Shown here: in pieces, positions 36,726 through 45,230 of the stretch
Position numbering within the stretch: the first letter of the stretch is position 1
How the letters are laid out: the number at the start of each line of letters is the position of its first letter
Program-made: the position numbers and the translations under genes
Source: an uncultured Roseicyclus sp.
GTDB lineage: Bacteria; Pseudomonadota; Alphaproteobacteria; Rhodobacterales; Rhodobacteraceae
Assembly: GCA_947500415.1 (NCBI GenBank)
Contig: CANMRT010000001.1
Coordinates: 1,514,982 to 1,578,981, forward strand
Direction: 5' to 3'
DNA: 64,000 nt
Notes under the pieces: generated by a model
Told to the model about the DNA's origin: nothing
What the model saw: the letters and a program-made list of their open reading frames with translations, nothing else
Databases searched by the model: none

Positions 36726-37565
36726 ATGAACAAAGCACGCCGCAACCCGTTCAACCTGTTTGCCGCCCATGGCATCCTGATCGTCTATACTGTCATCGCC
36801 CTGTTCCCGGTGTTCGTGATCCTGATCAACAGCTTCAAGGAACGCCGCTCGATCTTTCGGGAACCCCTCGCCCTGCCAGACGGTGAAAGCTTCTCGACCG
36901 TGGGGTATGAGACCGTCTTCAATCAGGGCGACTTCTTCCTCTATTTTCAGAACTCGCTGATCGTCACCGTCGCGTCTCTGTTCTTCGTGCTGCTCTTCGG
37001 CGCTATGGCCGCTTTCGCGCTGGCCGAATACAAGTTCAAGGGTAACACGCTGATGGGTCTTTACCTGGCGCTTGGCATCATGATCCCGATCCGGATCGGC
37101 ACTGTGGCGATCCTTGAAATGATGGTTTCCACCGGCCTCGTGAATACGCTTTGGGCGCTGATTTTGGTTTATACCGCGCAGGGCCTGCCGCTGGCGGTGT
37201 TCATTCTGTCAGAGTTCATGCGACAGGTGAGCGATGACCTGAAGAATGCAGGCCGCATCGACGGCCTCAGCGAATACACGATCTTCTTCCGTCTCGTCCT
37301 GCCGCTGGTCCGCCCGGCCATGGCCACGGTTGCGGTCTTCAACATGATCCCGATCTGGAACGACCTGTGGTTTCCCCTGATCCTGGCCCCGGCGGAAGAG
37401 ACCAAGACCCTCACCCTCGGCTCCCAGGTCTTCATCGGCCAGTTCGTGACCGACTGGAACGCGGTGCTGTCCGCGCTGTCCATGGCGATCCTGCCGGTTA
37501 TGGTCCTCTACGTCATCTTCTCTCGCCAGCTTATACGCGGCATCACCTCCGGCGCCGTGAAATGA
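36726..37565 (+). CDS. ABC importer permease 2 (MalG/UgpE type)
   Basis: A 279-residue membrane protein starting MNKARRNPFNLFAAHGILIVYTVIALFPVFVILINSFKERRSIF, preceded by GAGGAGTGGG. Six hydrophobic segments and the EAA loop KNAGRIDGLSEYTIFFRLVLPLVRPAMATVAVF define it as the MalG-like partner. It begins 11 bp after permease 1 and precedes the ATPase gene by 25 bp, in one operon with murQ. Confidence 0.92.
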   Translation: MNKARRNPFNLFAAHGILIVYTVIALFPVFVILINSFKERRSIFREPLALPDGESFSTVGYETVFNQGDFFLYFQNSLIVTVASLFFVLLFGAMAAFALAEYKFKGNTLMGLYLALGIMIPIRIGTVAILEMMVSTGLVNTLWALILVYTAQGLPLAVFILSEFMRQVSDDLKNAGRIDGLSEYTIFFRLVLPLVRPAMATVAVFNMIPIWNDLWFPLILAPAEETKTLTLGSQVFIGQFVTDWNAVLSALSMAILPVMVLYVIFSRQLIRGITSGAVK

Positions 37566-37590
37566 ACCGCCCCTATCGGAGTATTCCCCA

Positions 37591-38625
37591 ATGACTGCTT
37601 TGACCCTGAAGAACGTCAACAAATCCTTCGGCAAGGTGCAGGTGCTGCATGACATCAACCTGGAAGTTGAGGACGGCGAATTCGTCGTTTTCATCGGCCC
37701 CTCGGGCTGCGGGAAATCTACGCTCCTCCGCGTGATTTCGGGCCTTGAGGATGCGACCTCGGGCGAGATCACCATCGGCGGAGATGTCGTCAACATGGTC
37801 CCGCCTGCCAAACGCGGCATAGCCATGGTCTTCCAAAGCTACGCGCTTTATCCGCACCTGAGCGTGAAGGCGAACATGGCCCTTGGTCTGAAGCAGGAAA
37901 AGCAACCCAAGGATGAGATTGAGGCCCGCGTGGCCGAGGCCGCGCGCATGCTGTCGTTGGGGGATTACCTCGATCGTCGCCCGTCCGAGCTATCTGGCGG
38001 TCAACGCCAGCGTGTCGCCATCGGGCGCGCCGTCGTCCGCAAACCGAAACTGTTCCTGTTTGATGAGCCGCTGTCCAACCTCGACGCGGCCCTGCGCATG
38101 AACACTCGCATCGAGATCGCGCGCCTGCACCGCACGCTGGATGCCTCCATGGTTTATGTGACGCACGACCAGACCGAGGCGATGACGCTGGCCGACAAGA
38201 TCGTCGTGTTGCGCGATGGACGGGTGGAGCAGGTGGGTTCACCGATGGAGCTCTACAACAACCCTGCCAACCAATTCGTAGCAGGCTTCCTGGGCGCACC
38301 GTCGATGAATTTCCTGCCCGCAGGACTTGTTGGTGGGGCCTCTGACACGACCATCGGTATCCGCCCCGAACATATCCGACTGTCCGACACTGGCCGCCTG
38401 AAGGCAGCTGTCAGCCACGTCGAAAACCTGGGCGGTGACACCAACGTACTGGTGGAACTGGCGGATGGGACGCAGATGACCGTCAGACTGTTTGGCCAAC
38501 ACAACGTCGCGCCGGATGAGGCGGTTTCAGTCGACTTCGACGACGCCGACACGTTCCATTTCGGCGCGTCCGGCGAACGATTGCGCGACGCTACGGTCTT
38601 GGCGACCGATGCGCTCCAATCTTGA
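37591..38625 (+). CDS. ABC importer ATP-binding protein (MalK/UgpC type)
   Basis: A 344-residue ATPase: Walker A GPSGCGKSTL, Q-loop FQSYALYPHL, signature LSGGQRQRVAIGRA, Walker B LFLFDEPLSNLDA, VTHD switch, and a C-terminal TOBE domain (TTIGIRPEHIRLSD). It completes the murQ-linked importer. It is related to, but clearly distinct from, the orphan ATPase at 1907-2953. The 153 bp that follow hold no obvious terminator hairpin. Confidence 0.92.
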   Translation: MTALTLKNVNKSFGKVQVLHDINLEVEDGEFVVFIGPSGCGKSTLLRVISGLEDATSGEITIGGDVVNMVPPAKRGIAMVFQSYALYPHLSVKANMALGLKQEKQPKDEIEARVAEAARMLSLGDYLDRRPSELSGGQRQRVAIGRAVVRKPKLFLFDEPLSNLDAALRMNTRIEIARLHRTLDASMVYVTHDQTEAMTLADKIVVLRDGRVEQVGSPMELYNNPANQFVAGFLGAPSMNFLPAGLVGGASDTTIGIRPEHIRLSDTGRLKAAVSHVENLGGDTNVLVELADGTQMTVRLFGQHNVAPDEAVSVDFDDADTFHFGASGERLRDATVLATDALQS

Positions 38626-38778
38626 TGCAACTCTGCTGGTGGCGTGTCCGCTACATGGTTAACGTCGCCTAAATCGCACATAGAAAAAGAACCGCGCGGC
38701 GATGTCCAGCTAACCGAAAACGGGGGACTGGCCGATGCCATTGCCACCGTGTGCAATTGTGGCCCGCTAGATCAGGCA

Positions 38779-39657
38779 CTAGCCGCGATCTGCAAACCGC
38801 GCCCACCATTGATCAAGGGTCTCCGTACGAAGCTGGGACCTAAGGCCAATCGCCACCAAACCGGGCGGAGCCTCTCCGCTGTATCGCATCACGTCGACGT
38901 TTTGACCCACGACCTGCACACGCCAGCTTTGGGCGGCTTGATCCTGCACGATGCCCTTCATGCGAAACGCCCCGTTGGGCCGCGCCCGCAAGGCCGCCCG
39001 CAGATCTTCGATGCTTCCCCGAAAGCGCCCGTCACATGACCAGGACACATGATCGGCATGCCCCGTATCTGAGTGCGACGTCAGAGAGGGAGGCTGCGTT
39101 GCGACGAGTTGCAGGAGTGCGGCAGGCGTCGTGTCCGCCATGACCGGAGCAGATGCAAACGCTCTCAACCGTGCCAATTGTGCTTCATCAGGCTCCTTGC
39201 TCGCCCAGACAAGATCGGCCTTTGCCACCTGTGATGAGACCTGAGGCCCGATAAGCGGGTCTTGGCAAAGATCGTCGAATGACCGGCCATCCACCACCGT
39301 GACAATCCCGGCGTAGCGTAGGTCAGGCTCCGCACTGGCGACGTTTGCAATGCGCGCGGGATCAGACACACCACTGGCCTCGACAATCAGGTGATCGGGG
39401 CGTGGCTGGCGGTCCAGCACATCGCCGACGGCCATGAAAAGATCCGCCCCCATCGTGCAGCATACGCAGCCATTGGTCAGGGCAATCGTGTCCTCATCGC
39501 GCGACATCAAAATCCGCTCATCGATGTTGATCGCCCCGAAATCGTTGACCATTACAAGCAGCCGCAACCCATGCGGCTCTGCCAGTATGCGATTGATCAG
39601 GGTGGTCTTTCCGGCCCCCAGATAGCCCGCGATCACGGTCATCGGCAGGGCCGTCAC
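38779..39657 (-). CDS. COG0523 (CobW/P47K) GTPase, putative metallochaperone
   Basis: A 292-residue G3E-family GTPase. Walker A GYLGAGKTTLINRIL, then the metal-binding motif NGCVCCTMGADLF (CxCC), Walker B-like LIVEASGVSDPARI, VWASKEPDEAQ (the NKxD equivalent is altered), and a CobW C-terminal domain ending SIEDLRAALRARPNGAFRMKGIVQD to RTETLDQWWARFADR. COG0523 proteins deliver zinc, cobalt or other metals to target enzymes. I take GTG at 39657 as the start because it overlaps the stop of the upstream amidohydrolase gene (GTGA); an ATG at 39642 is next. Coupling to a metal-dependent amidohydrolase suggests that enzyme as a client (inference). Confidence 0.85.
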   Translation of the reverse strand: MTALPMTVIAGYLGAGKTTLINRILAEPHGLRLLVMVNDFGAINIDERILMSRDEDTIALTNGCVCCTMGADLFMAVGDVLDRQPRPDHLIVEASGVSDPARIANVASAEPDLRYAGIVTVVDGRSFDDLCQDPLIGPQVSSQVAKADLVWASKEPDEAQLARLRAFASAPVMADTTPAALLQLVATQPPSLTSHSDTGHADHVSWSCDGRFRGSIEDLRAALRARPNGAFRMKGIVQDQAAQSWRVQVVGQNVDVMRYSGEAPPGLVAIGLRSQLRTETLDQWWARFADRG

Positions 39658-41279
39658 AGTAGATGCACCCGTCCGTCCACGACCGTCCCCAACACCTCGA
39701 TGTCCTTCAGCGCCTCGGGCAGGGTCGTCGTCGGATCGGCGCCGAGTACGGCAAAATCGGCGCGCTTGCCCACTTCGATGGAGCCGATTTCGCTGTCCAT
39801 GTGCAGGGTCTGCGCGGCACCAAGGGTGATCGCATGCAAGGCCTCCGCCACAGTGATCTTCTGCGCTTCCCCAAGGGTGCGGCCGGTCATCGTTTTGCGA
39901 TTGACCGCGCACCACGCAGTAAAGAGCGGCCCCATGGGCGTGACGGGCGCGTCGGAATGAATGGCCGTGATCAGGCCCGCATCAAGGGCCGAGCGGACCG
40001 CATCCATGCGGTTTGCACGATCGACACCTACAGTAAGCGCCACATGCTGATCGCCGAAATACCACAGGTGATTGGCGAAAAGGTTCACCGCAATCCCAAG
40101 CTCCGCGCAGCGTCGGAACTGCGCGTCGTCCATCAATTGCCCGTGCTGCAACACGTGGCGAAGGGCGCGTGGCGGCACTTGCGCCATCGCGGCTTCGAGG
40201 GCGTCGATCACGACCTCGGACGCCTCATCGCCATTGACGTGGATGTGCATCTGCACACCCGCCGCATGAAGCGCGGCACAGGTCTTAAAAATCTGTTCGG
40301 GCGCCATGTTCCACAGGCCGTTGGGTTGCCCGCCCACATAGCCAGGTGATTTCACCCGAGCGGTCCAGCCCTGAATCGACCCGTCCGTCATCAGCTTGAC
40401 CGCGCCGAGGCGCAGCTTGCCCGTCGATTGCGCCCTCAGCGCCAGGGCGCGGTCGGCCAAAGCCTCGGGATCACCCGCCGCTGCCAACGCGGGCACGATC
40501 CGCAGGGGAAAATCATCCTCTCCGGTGATCGACAACATCAGGGCGAGATCCTCATCCTCCAGCTGCGAAAACAGGTCTGTCACCGTGGTCACACCCGCCC
40601 GGCGGGCGACCTGCGCGTAGGATCGGATCGCGCTGTCGCGCTGTGACAGGGCCCTGAAATCAATGCCCAAGCGCCGCATGATCGGGAACATCGCCGCCAT
40701 TTCCTGCAACTCGCCCGTCGGCTTACCGTTGTCGCTCTTCAACACGCCTTCGACGTTGGTTCCATCCCAGTATCCCGCCATCTCCAGGGCGGGCGAATTC
40801 ACGCACATCAGGTGGAAGTTCGAGAAGATGATCGCAATCGGGCGAGTTGTTGAAACGCGGTCCAGATGCACCGCGCCAAGGCGTTCGCCGGGCAGGAAAA
40901 TTGGATCGAATCCCCACCCGATCAGCGGCTGGCCTTCGGGCAAGCTCGCCTCGATGTTCTGCAATCGCGACACCACGGCATCAAGGCTATCCATGCCCTC
41001 CCAAAGCTTGCCGTCGGGATCGGTGCGGTCATGATACCCCATATAGGCATAGTCCCAGATCGCGCCCGCCATCATGTGGGCGTGGCCCTCCACGAAGCCG
41101 GGCATCAGGGTTGTGTCAGACAGGGTTTCGTCATGGGTCACAGGTCCCCAAGCGTCGGCACAATCGCGCCCGCCGACCGCCAGAATAAGACCATCCCGCA
41201 CGGCCACATGGGTGGCGGCGGGTCGATTGGGATCCATTGTAACGATAGTTTTTGCTTTGAAAACAGTGATATCGGACAT
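39654..41279 (-). CDS. YtcJ-like metal-dependent amidohydrolase
   Basis: A 541-residue amidohydrolase-3 family enzyme. Motifs: TLMPGFVEGHAHMMAGAIWDY (HxH metal site), MHIHVNGDEASEVVIDALE, HVLQHGQLMDDAQFRR, ITAIHSDAPVTPMGPLF (the catalytic Asp), and a C-terminal GSIEVGKRADFAVLGADPTTT sandwich domain. The family hydrolyses varied amides and imines; the substrate here is unknown. It is divergent from the TRAP/N-acyl-amino-acid cluster with the LysR gene between, and overlaps the COG0523 gene, so the two form a transcription unit. Confidence 0.88.
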   Translation of the reverse strand: MSDITVFKAKTIVTMDPNRPAATHVAVRDGLILAVGGRDCADAWGPVTHDETLSDTTLMPGFVEGHAHMMAGAIWDYAYMGYHDRTDPDGKLWEGMDSLDAVVSRLQNIEASLPEGQPLIGWGFDPIFLPGERLGAVHLDRVSTTRPIAIIFSNFHLMCVNSPALEMAGYWDGTNVEGVLKSDNGKPTGELQEMAAMFPIMRRLGIDFRALSQRDSAIRSYAQVARRAGVTTVTDLFSQLEDEDLALMLSITGEDDFPLRIVPALAAAGDPEALADRALALRAQSTGKLRLGAVKLMTDGSIQGWTARVKSPGYVGGQPNGLWNMAPEQIFKTCAALHAAGVQMHIHVNGDEASEVVIDALEAAMAQVPPRALRHVLQHGQLMDDAQFRRCAELGIAVNLFANHLWYFGDQHVALTVGVDRANRMDAVRSALDAGLITAIHSDAPVTPMGPLFTAWCAVNRKTMTGRTLGEAQKITVAEALHAITLGAAQTLHMDSEIGSIEVGKRADFAVLGADPTTTLPEALKDIEVLGTVVDGRVHLL

Positions 41280-41340
41280 AGCGATCCCCTTGGCGTTGCC
41301 TCAAGGGGTACCGTAGATCACCGCGATGGCAAGTGTTTAT

Positions 41341-42234
41341 CTAGCGCGCTGGCGGCAAGTCTTGCAGGTAGTCCACAAAGTGCCGGGCCGGTCCGATCAG
41401 GTGATCCACGCGCCAAACGGCTGAGGTCACCAGGCGTTCGTCCACATCCAAAAGCGGCAAGGTCACCAGCCCGGGCGCAAGGGCAGAGCATACCCGTTCG
41501 GTCAGCACCGTGACCCCCATGCCGCAGGACACGAGGCCAAGGATGCCGGCCGTATTGAACGCCTCCTGCCTGATACGCGGCGCAAATCCCGCGCGGCGGC
41601 AGATCGGCAGCAGGTAGTCGTAGAAATGCTGCCAGTCAGTGGAGCTTCCATGGACAAAATCCTCCTTTGCGAGCTCTGCGATCTGGAGGCCGTCGCGCCG
41701 GGCAAAGGGGTGGCTGTCGGCCACGACGCAACGGAACGCCTCGGACTGAACCACCCGCTGATCGAAGCCGTCGCGGGTGATCGGGCCGGTCACGAAGCCA
41801 AGGTCCAGTTGCCCTTCCTCCAGCCGCTTGATCTGGGTGAGCGTCACGCCGTGCTGAGGTTTGAGCGTCACGCGGGCATGGCGTTCCTGAAAGCCTTTCA
41901 AAAGGTTTGGCAACGCGCCAGCGATGGCAAAGTCCGTATAACCGATGCGCAACTCGCCCATCCGCCCGTCGTGGGCGGTGCGCGCCTCTTCCATCGTGCG
42001 GTCGGTTAACGCGATGATCTCTCGCGCGCCATCCAGAAACACGCGCCCCGCCGTCGTGATCTGGACCGAGCGGTTGGTACGCACGAACAGCGCCACGTCC
42101 AGGTCCGCCTCCAGCGCCTGAATGGCCCGGCTTAACGCCGGTTGCGCGATGCCAAGCCGTTCGGCAGCCCGGCGAAAGTGCAGCTCCTCCGCCGTCGCCA
42201 CAAAATAGCGGATGTGCCGAAGGTCAGATCGCAT
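41341..42234 (-). CDS. LysR-family transcriptional regulator
   Basis: A 297-residue LTTR. The N-terminal winged helix is MRSDLRHIRYFVATAEELHFRRAAERLGIAQPALSRAIQALEADLDVALFVRTNRSVQITTAGRVFLDGARE. The rest is a periplasmic-binding-like co-inducer domain (LRIGYTDFAIAGALPNLLKGFQERHA, EEGQLDLGFVTGPI). It faces the TRAP operon across about 100 bp that contains a perfect 7-bp dyad, so it likely controls that operon and itself. It lies on the same strand as the amidohydrolase and COG0523 genes, about 60 bp upstream of them. Confidence 0.93.
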   Translation of the reverse strand: MRSDLRHIRYFVATAEELHFRRAAERLGIAQPALSRAIQALEADLDVALFVRTNRSVQITTAGRVFLDGAREIIALTDRTMEEARTAHDGRMGELRIGYTDFAIAGALPNLLKGFQERHARVTLKPQHGVTLTQIKRLEEGQLDLGFVTGPITRDGFDQRVVQSEAFRCVVADSHPFARRDGLQIAELAKEDFVHGSSTDWQHFYDYLLPICRRAGFAPRIRQEAFNTAGILGLVSCGMGVTVLTERVCSALAPGLVTLPLLDVDERLVTSAVWRVDHLIGPARHFVDYLQDLPPAR

Positions 42235-42247
42235 GATGCCGATTGGG

Positions 42248-42270
42248 TATCAATATTACCATTATTGATA
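42248..42270. promoter_or_regulatory. LysR-type operator dyad
   Basis: TATCAAT and ATTGATA form a perfect 7-bp inverted repeat with a 9-base AT-rich spacer, fitting the T-N11-A LysR box. It lies 14 bp upstream of the lysR start and about 65 bp upstream of the dctP start, in the only intergenic space the two share. The binding protein is inferred from position. Confidence 0.65.
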
Positions 42271-42334
42271 TTATACGCAGCGATTTTCCTATGCAAAGCT
42301 GAAAGAAAAACAATCACCAACAAGGAGAATGATT

Positions 42335-43330
42335 ATGGGACGACCCATCAAAACACTTACCGCGGGCCTTATGGCATTGGCGATGACCGCCCCTTTGGCC
42401 CAAGCGCAAGACGTCACGATGAACGTCGGTTTCGGCGCGCCCGAGGAATCGCTTTACGGCCGCTTCGGCGCGATTTTTGAACGTCTGGCCGAGGAATATA
42501 CCGGTGGATCCGTCGATGTGCGCCTGCGCTGCTGCAACCAGATTGCCACGGAAGACGAAGGTTTCCGCGCCATGCAGCTTGGCACGGTGGATGGCTTCTT
42601 TATCACCGCCACCAACGTTTCTCCGCATTGGCCACTGATGGATGCCACGGCGCTGCCTTACATCTTCCAGAACGAAGATCACTTGGCCCGCGTGGTCGAC
42701 GGCGAGGTCGGTGACTTCATCCGTTCGCAACTGCTGGCGGACACCGGCGTTCAGCTTCTGTCCTTCGGCCCTGCGCTTTACCGTGATTTCTACAACTCGG
42801 TCCGGCCCATCAACACGATGGCCGATATGGAGGGTCTGCGCGTGCGCACGCCCAACAACGCAGTGATGCTTGCGACTTTCGAGGCCTTCGGCGCCAACCC
42901 CGTTCCGCTCGCCTGGTCCGAGACGCCGACGGCCCTGCAAACCGGTACCGTGGATGGCGGCGACAACGGCACGTCTTTCATCCGCGACATGTCCTTCTAT
43001 GAGTTCATGCCGAACCTTGTGATCATGGAACACTTCGTTTCCATGGCGCCACTTTTCGCATCAGGCTCCTTCATGGAAAGCCTCACCGAAGAGCAGCGCG
43101 AGCAGATCATGCGCGCCGCCGTGGACGCGGGCAATGAGTTCTCCGCTCAGGTCGCGACCGAGACCGAGGAAGTGCGCCAGTGGCTCGTGGAAGAGGGTGG
43201 CATGACCCGCACCGACCCCGACCGCACCGATTTCGTGGCGGCCGCCCTTGAGGTGCAGAACGCCGTCGCGGAAGAGCGAGGGGAAGAGTTCGTGGCCCTG
43301 GTTGAAATGATTCAAGCCGCCGCTGAATGA
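42335..43330 (+). CDS. dctP: TRAP transporter substrate-binding protein, DctP family (system 1)
   Basis: A 331-residue periplasmic protein with signal peptide MGRPIKTLTAGLMALAMTAPLAQAQ. I prefer ATG 42335 over 42329 since AAGGAG is six to eight bases from it. DctP features: MNVGFGAPEESLYGRFGAIFERLAEEYTGG, TVDGFFITATNVSPHWPLMDATALPYIF, NSVRPINTMADMEGLRVRTPNNAVMLATFEAFGANPVPLAWSETPTALQTGTVDG. The Arg in LRVRTP is the carboxylate anchor of the family, so the ligand is likely an organic or N-acyl amino acid. It starts the operon with dctQ, dctM and an N-acyl-D-amino-acid amidohydrolase. Confidence 0.92.
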   Translation: MGRPIKTLTAGLMALAMTAPLAQAQDVTMNVGFGAPEESLYGRFGAIFERLAEEYTGGSVDVRLRCCNQIATEDEGFRAMQLGTVDGFFITATNVSPHWPLMDATALPYIFQNEDHLARVVDGEVGDFIRSQLLADTGVQLLSFGPALYRDFYNSVRPINTMADMEGLRVRTPNNAVMLATFEAFGANPVPLAWSETPTALQTGTVDGGDNGTSFIRDMSFYEFMPNLVIMEHFVSMAPLFASGSFMESLTEEQREQIMRAAVDAGNEFSAQVATETEEVRQWLVEEGGMTRTDPDRTDFVAAALEVQNAVAEERGEEFVALVEMIQAAAE

Positions 43331-43404
43331 GACCAATCCGGGGGGCGCAATCTGCGCCCTCCGATCCCTACCATCGTCCCCCTAAATCAAAGGTAGCGCG
43401 CCCC

Positions 43405-43929
43405 ATGCCCGTGATCCGGTGGCTAGAGCGGCATTTTGAAGAGGCGTTGTGCTGCATCGCCCTCGTCATTATCGCCTGTAGCGTCTTCACGCAGGTCATG
43501 GCCCGCTACGTCTTTGACATTCCCCTGCATTGGACGGAGGAAGTCGCGGCCATATCGATGGTCTGGGCGGTCTACATGGGCGCGTCGCTTTGCGTGCGTG
43601 AACGCTTCCACATCCGTATTCTTGTCGCCGTGCATTCGCTGCCAAACCTGGCCGGCAAGATCACCATCATCGCCGCCGACGTTTGTTGGGCGGCCTTCTC
43701 CATCATCATGATCCGGGTCAGCTGGCAGTATCTTGTTGTGCTCTGGGAATTCCCGTCACGTTCCCCCAGCCTCGGGATCAACGAATTCTATCCGCAGTCG
43801 ATCCTCGTCATCGGCTATGGCTTGATGCTGGCACGCCTGCTGCAGACCTACGTACTGTGGATGCGCGACGGGGCGGAGGGCCTGCCGGGCATGCTGGTGG
43901 AAGACGGCGATGCGGAGACGCACGTATGA
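43405..43929 (+). CDS. dctQ: TRAP transporter small permease, DctQ family (system 1)
   Basis: A 174-residue four-helix membrane protein starting MPVIRWLERHFEEALCCIALVIIACSVFTQVMARYVF, with the DctQ pattern WTEEVAAISMVWAVYMGASLCVRERFHIRI and a last helix ILVIGYGLMLARLLQTYVLW. Its stop overlaps the dctM start (ATGA). The start at 43405 has a modest AAAGG site; the frame is open to 43327. Confidence 0.9.
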   Translation: MPVIRWLERHFEEALCCIALVIIACSVFTQVMARYVFDIPLHWTEEVAAISMVWAVYMGASLCVRERFHIRILVAVHSLPNLAGKITIIAADVCWAAFSIIMIRVSWQYLVVLWEFPSRSPSLGINEFYPQSILVIGYGLMLARLLQTYVLWMRDGAEGLPGMLVEDGDAETHV

Positions 43930-45221
43930 ACGAGCTTCTCCTTCTATCGCTGTGCTTTGTCATACTGACGGTCATGGGCGTGCCACTATTTGCAGCGGTC
44001 GGTTTGACGACGGCGCTGGCCCTGTTCCTGATCGACATTCCCTACACTCTACTGGCGCAAACTGGCTACTCCAGCCTCACGCCGTTCCCGCTTCTGACCA
44101 TCCCACTCTTTGTGCTTGCCGGACGCCTGATGGAAGTCGGCGGCATGGCGCAGCGGATGATCGGGATCGCGACGAAGCTTGTCGGCGCGTACCGAGGCTC
44201 CATGGGGCTTGTCACCGTCTTCGCCTGCATGCTCTTCGGCGCGTTATCCGGCTCTGGCCCCGCGACGACGGCGGCCATCGGCTCCGCCACAGTGCCCGCG
44301 ATGAAGAAGGACGGCTACGATGTGCCGTTCGCGGCGGCGATCACAGCGTCGGCGGGGGCTTTGGGGTCTCTCATTCCGCCGTCGAACTTGATGATCATCT
44401 ACGGCCTTGTGTCTGAGACCTCGATCCCACGGCTCTTCCTGGCGGGCGTGATCCCTGGTTTCCTCGTGACCTTCCTTTTGATGGCCACCACCTACATCAT
44501 CGCGCGGAGGCGCGGCTATGGCGGCGGCGGTGATCCTTTCACATGGGGTCCGTTCCTAAGTGCGGCTTGGGAGGGGAAATGGTCCATCGGCGCGCCGGTC
44601 CTGATCCTCGGCGGTATCTACGGCGGTATCTTCACACCGACCGAGGCCGCGGGCGTAGCTGTCTTCTACGCGCTCTTTGTGGGCCTGTTTATCTACCGCG
44701 AACTCACCCTTCGCAAACTGCTGGAGGCGTTGCGCTTCACTGCTCTCCTCACCGGCATCCTGATCCTTCTCACCCCCACGCTGGCGTTTGGCCAGCTCAC
44801 CGCCTTCTACGATGTGCCCACCGCGGTCCAGGCTGGCATCACCGCCATCACCACCAGTCCGTTCCTCGTGCTGATGCTGATTGCGGTCTTCTACATCTTC
44901 ATCGGCACCTTCATGGAAAGCCTCGCACAGATCGTGCTCTTCACGGCCGTCTTCTTGCCGCTGGTGACGTCACTCGGCATTGATCCGGTGTTGTTCGGCA
45001 TCTTCACCGTCATCACCTGCGAGATTGGTTTCCTGACCCCACCGCTCGGCGCGAACCTGACGATTGCATCTCGTATTTCCGGCATCTCGCTGGAGCGGAT
45101 ATCCGTCGCCGTCCTTCCCTTCATCGGGGCCTATATCATCGGCCTTATCATCCTGATCCTTGTCCCCGACCTCACCCTGTTCCTGCCCAATTGGGTCTAT
45201 GGCCCCACACTCGCCAGATAG
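43926..45221 (+). CDS. dctM: TRAP transporter large permease, DctM family (system 1)
   Basis: A 431-residue polytopic protein, MNELLLLSLCFVILTVMGVPLFAAVGL at the start, with family motifs LTPFPLLTIPLFVLAGRLMEVGGMAQRMI, FGALSGSGPATTAAIGS, IPPSNLMIIYGLVSETSIPRLFLAG, GIFTPTEAAGVAVFYAL and FLTPPLGANLTIASRI. It forms the sodium-driven import path with DctQ and DctP. Coupled to dctQ by a four-base overlap and followed 9 bp later by the amidohydrolase gene. Confidence 0.93.
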   Translation: MNELLLLSLCFVILTVMGVPLFAAVGLTTALALFLIDIPYTLLAQTGYSSLTPFPLLTIPLFVLAGRLMEVGGMAQRMIGIATKLVGAYRGSMGLVTVFACMLFGALSGSGPATTAAIGSATVPAMKKDGYDVPFAAAITASAGALGSLIPPSNLMIIYGLVSETSIPRLFLAGVIPGFLVTFLLMATTYIIARRRGYGGGGDPFTWGPFLSAAWEGKWSIGAPVLILGGIYGGIFTPTEAAGVAVFYALFVGLFIYRELTLRKLLEALRFTALLTGILILLTPTLAFGQLTAFYDVPTAVQAGITAITTSPFLVLMLIAVFYIFIGTFMESLAQIVLFTAVFLPLVTSLGIDPVLFGIFTVITCEIGFLTPPLGANLTIASRISGISLERISVAVLPFIGAYIIGLIILILVPDLTLFLPNWVYGPTLAR

Positions 45222-45230
45222 GAGGCGCGC

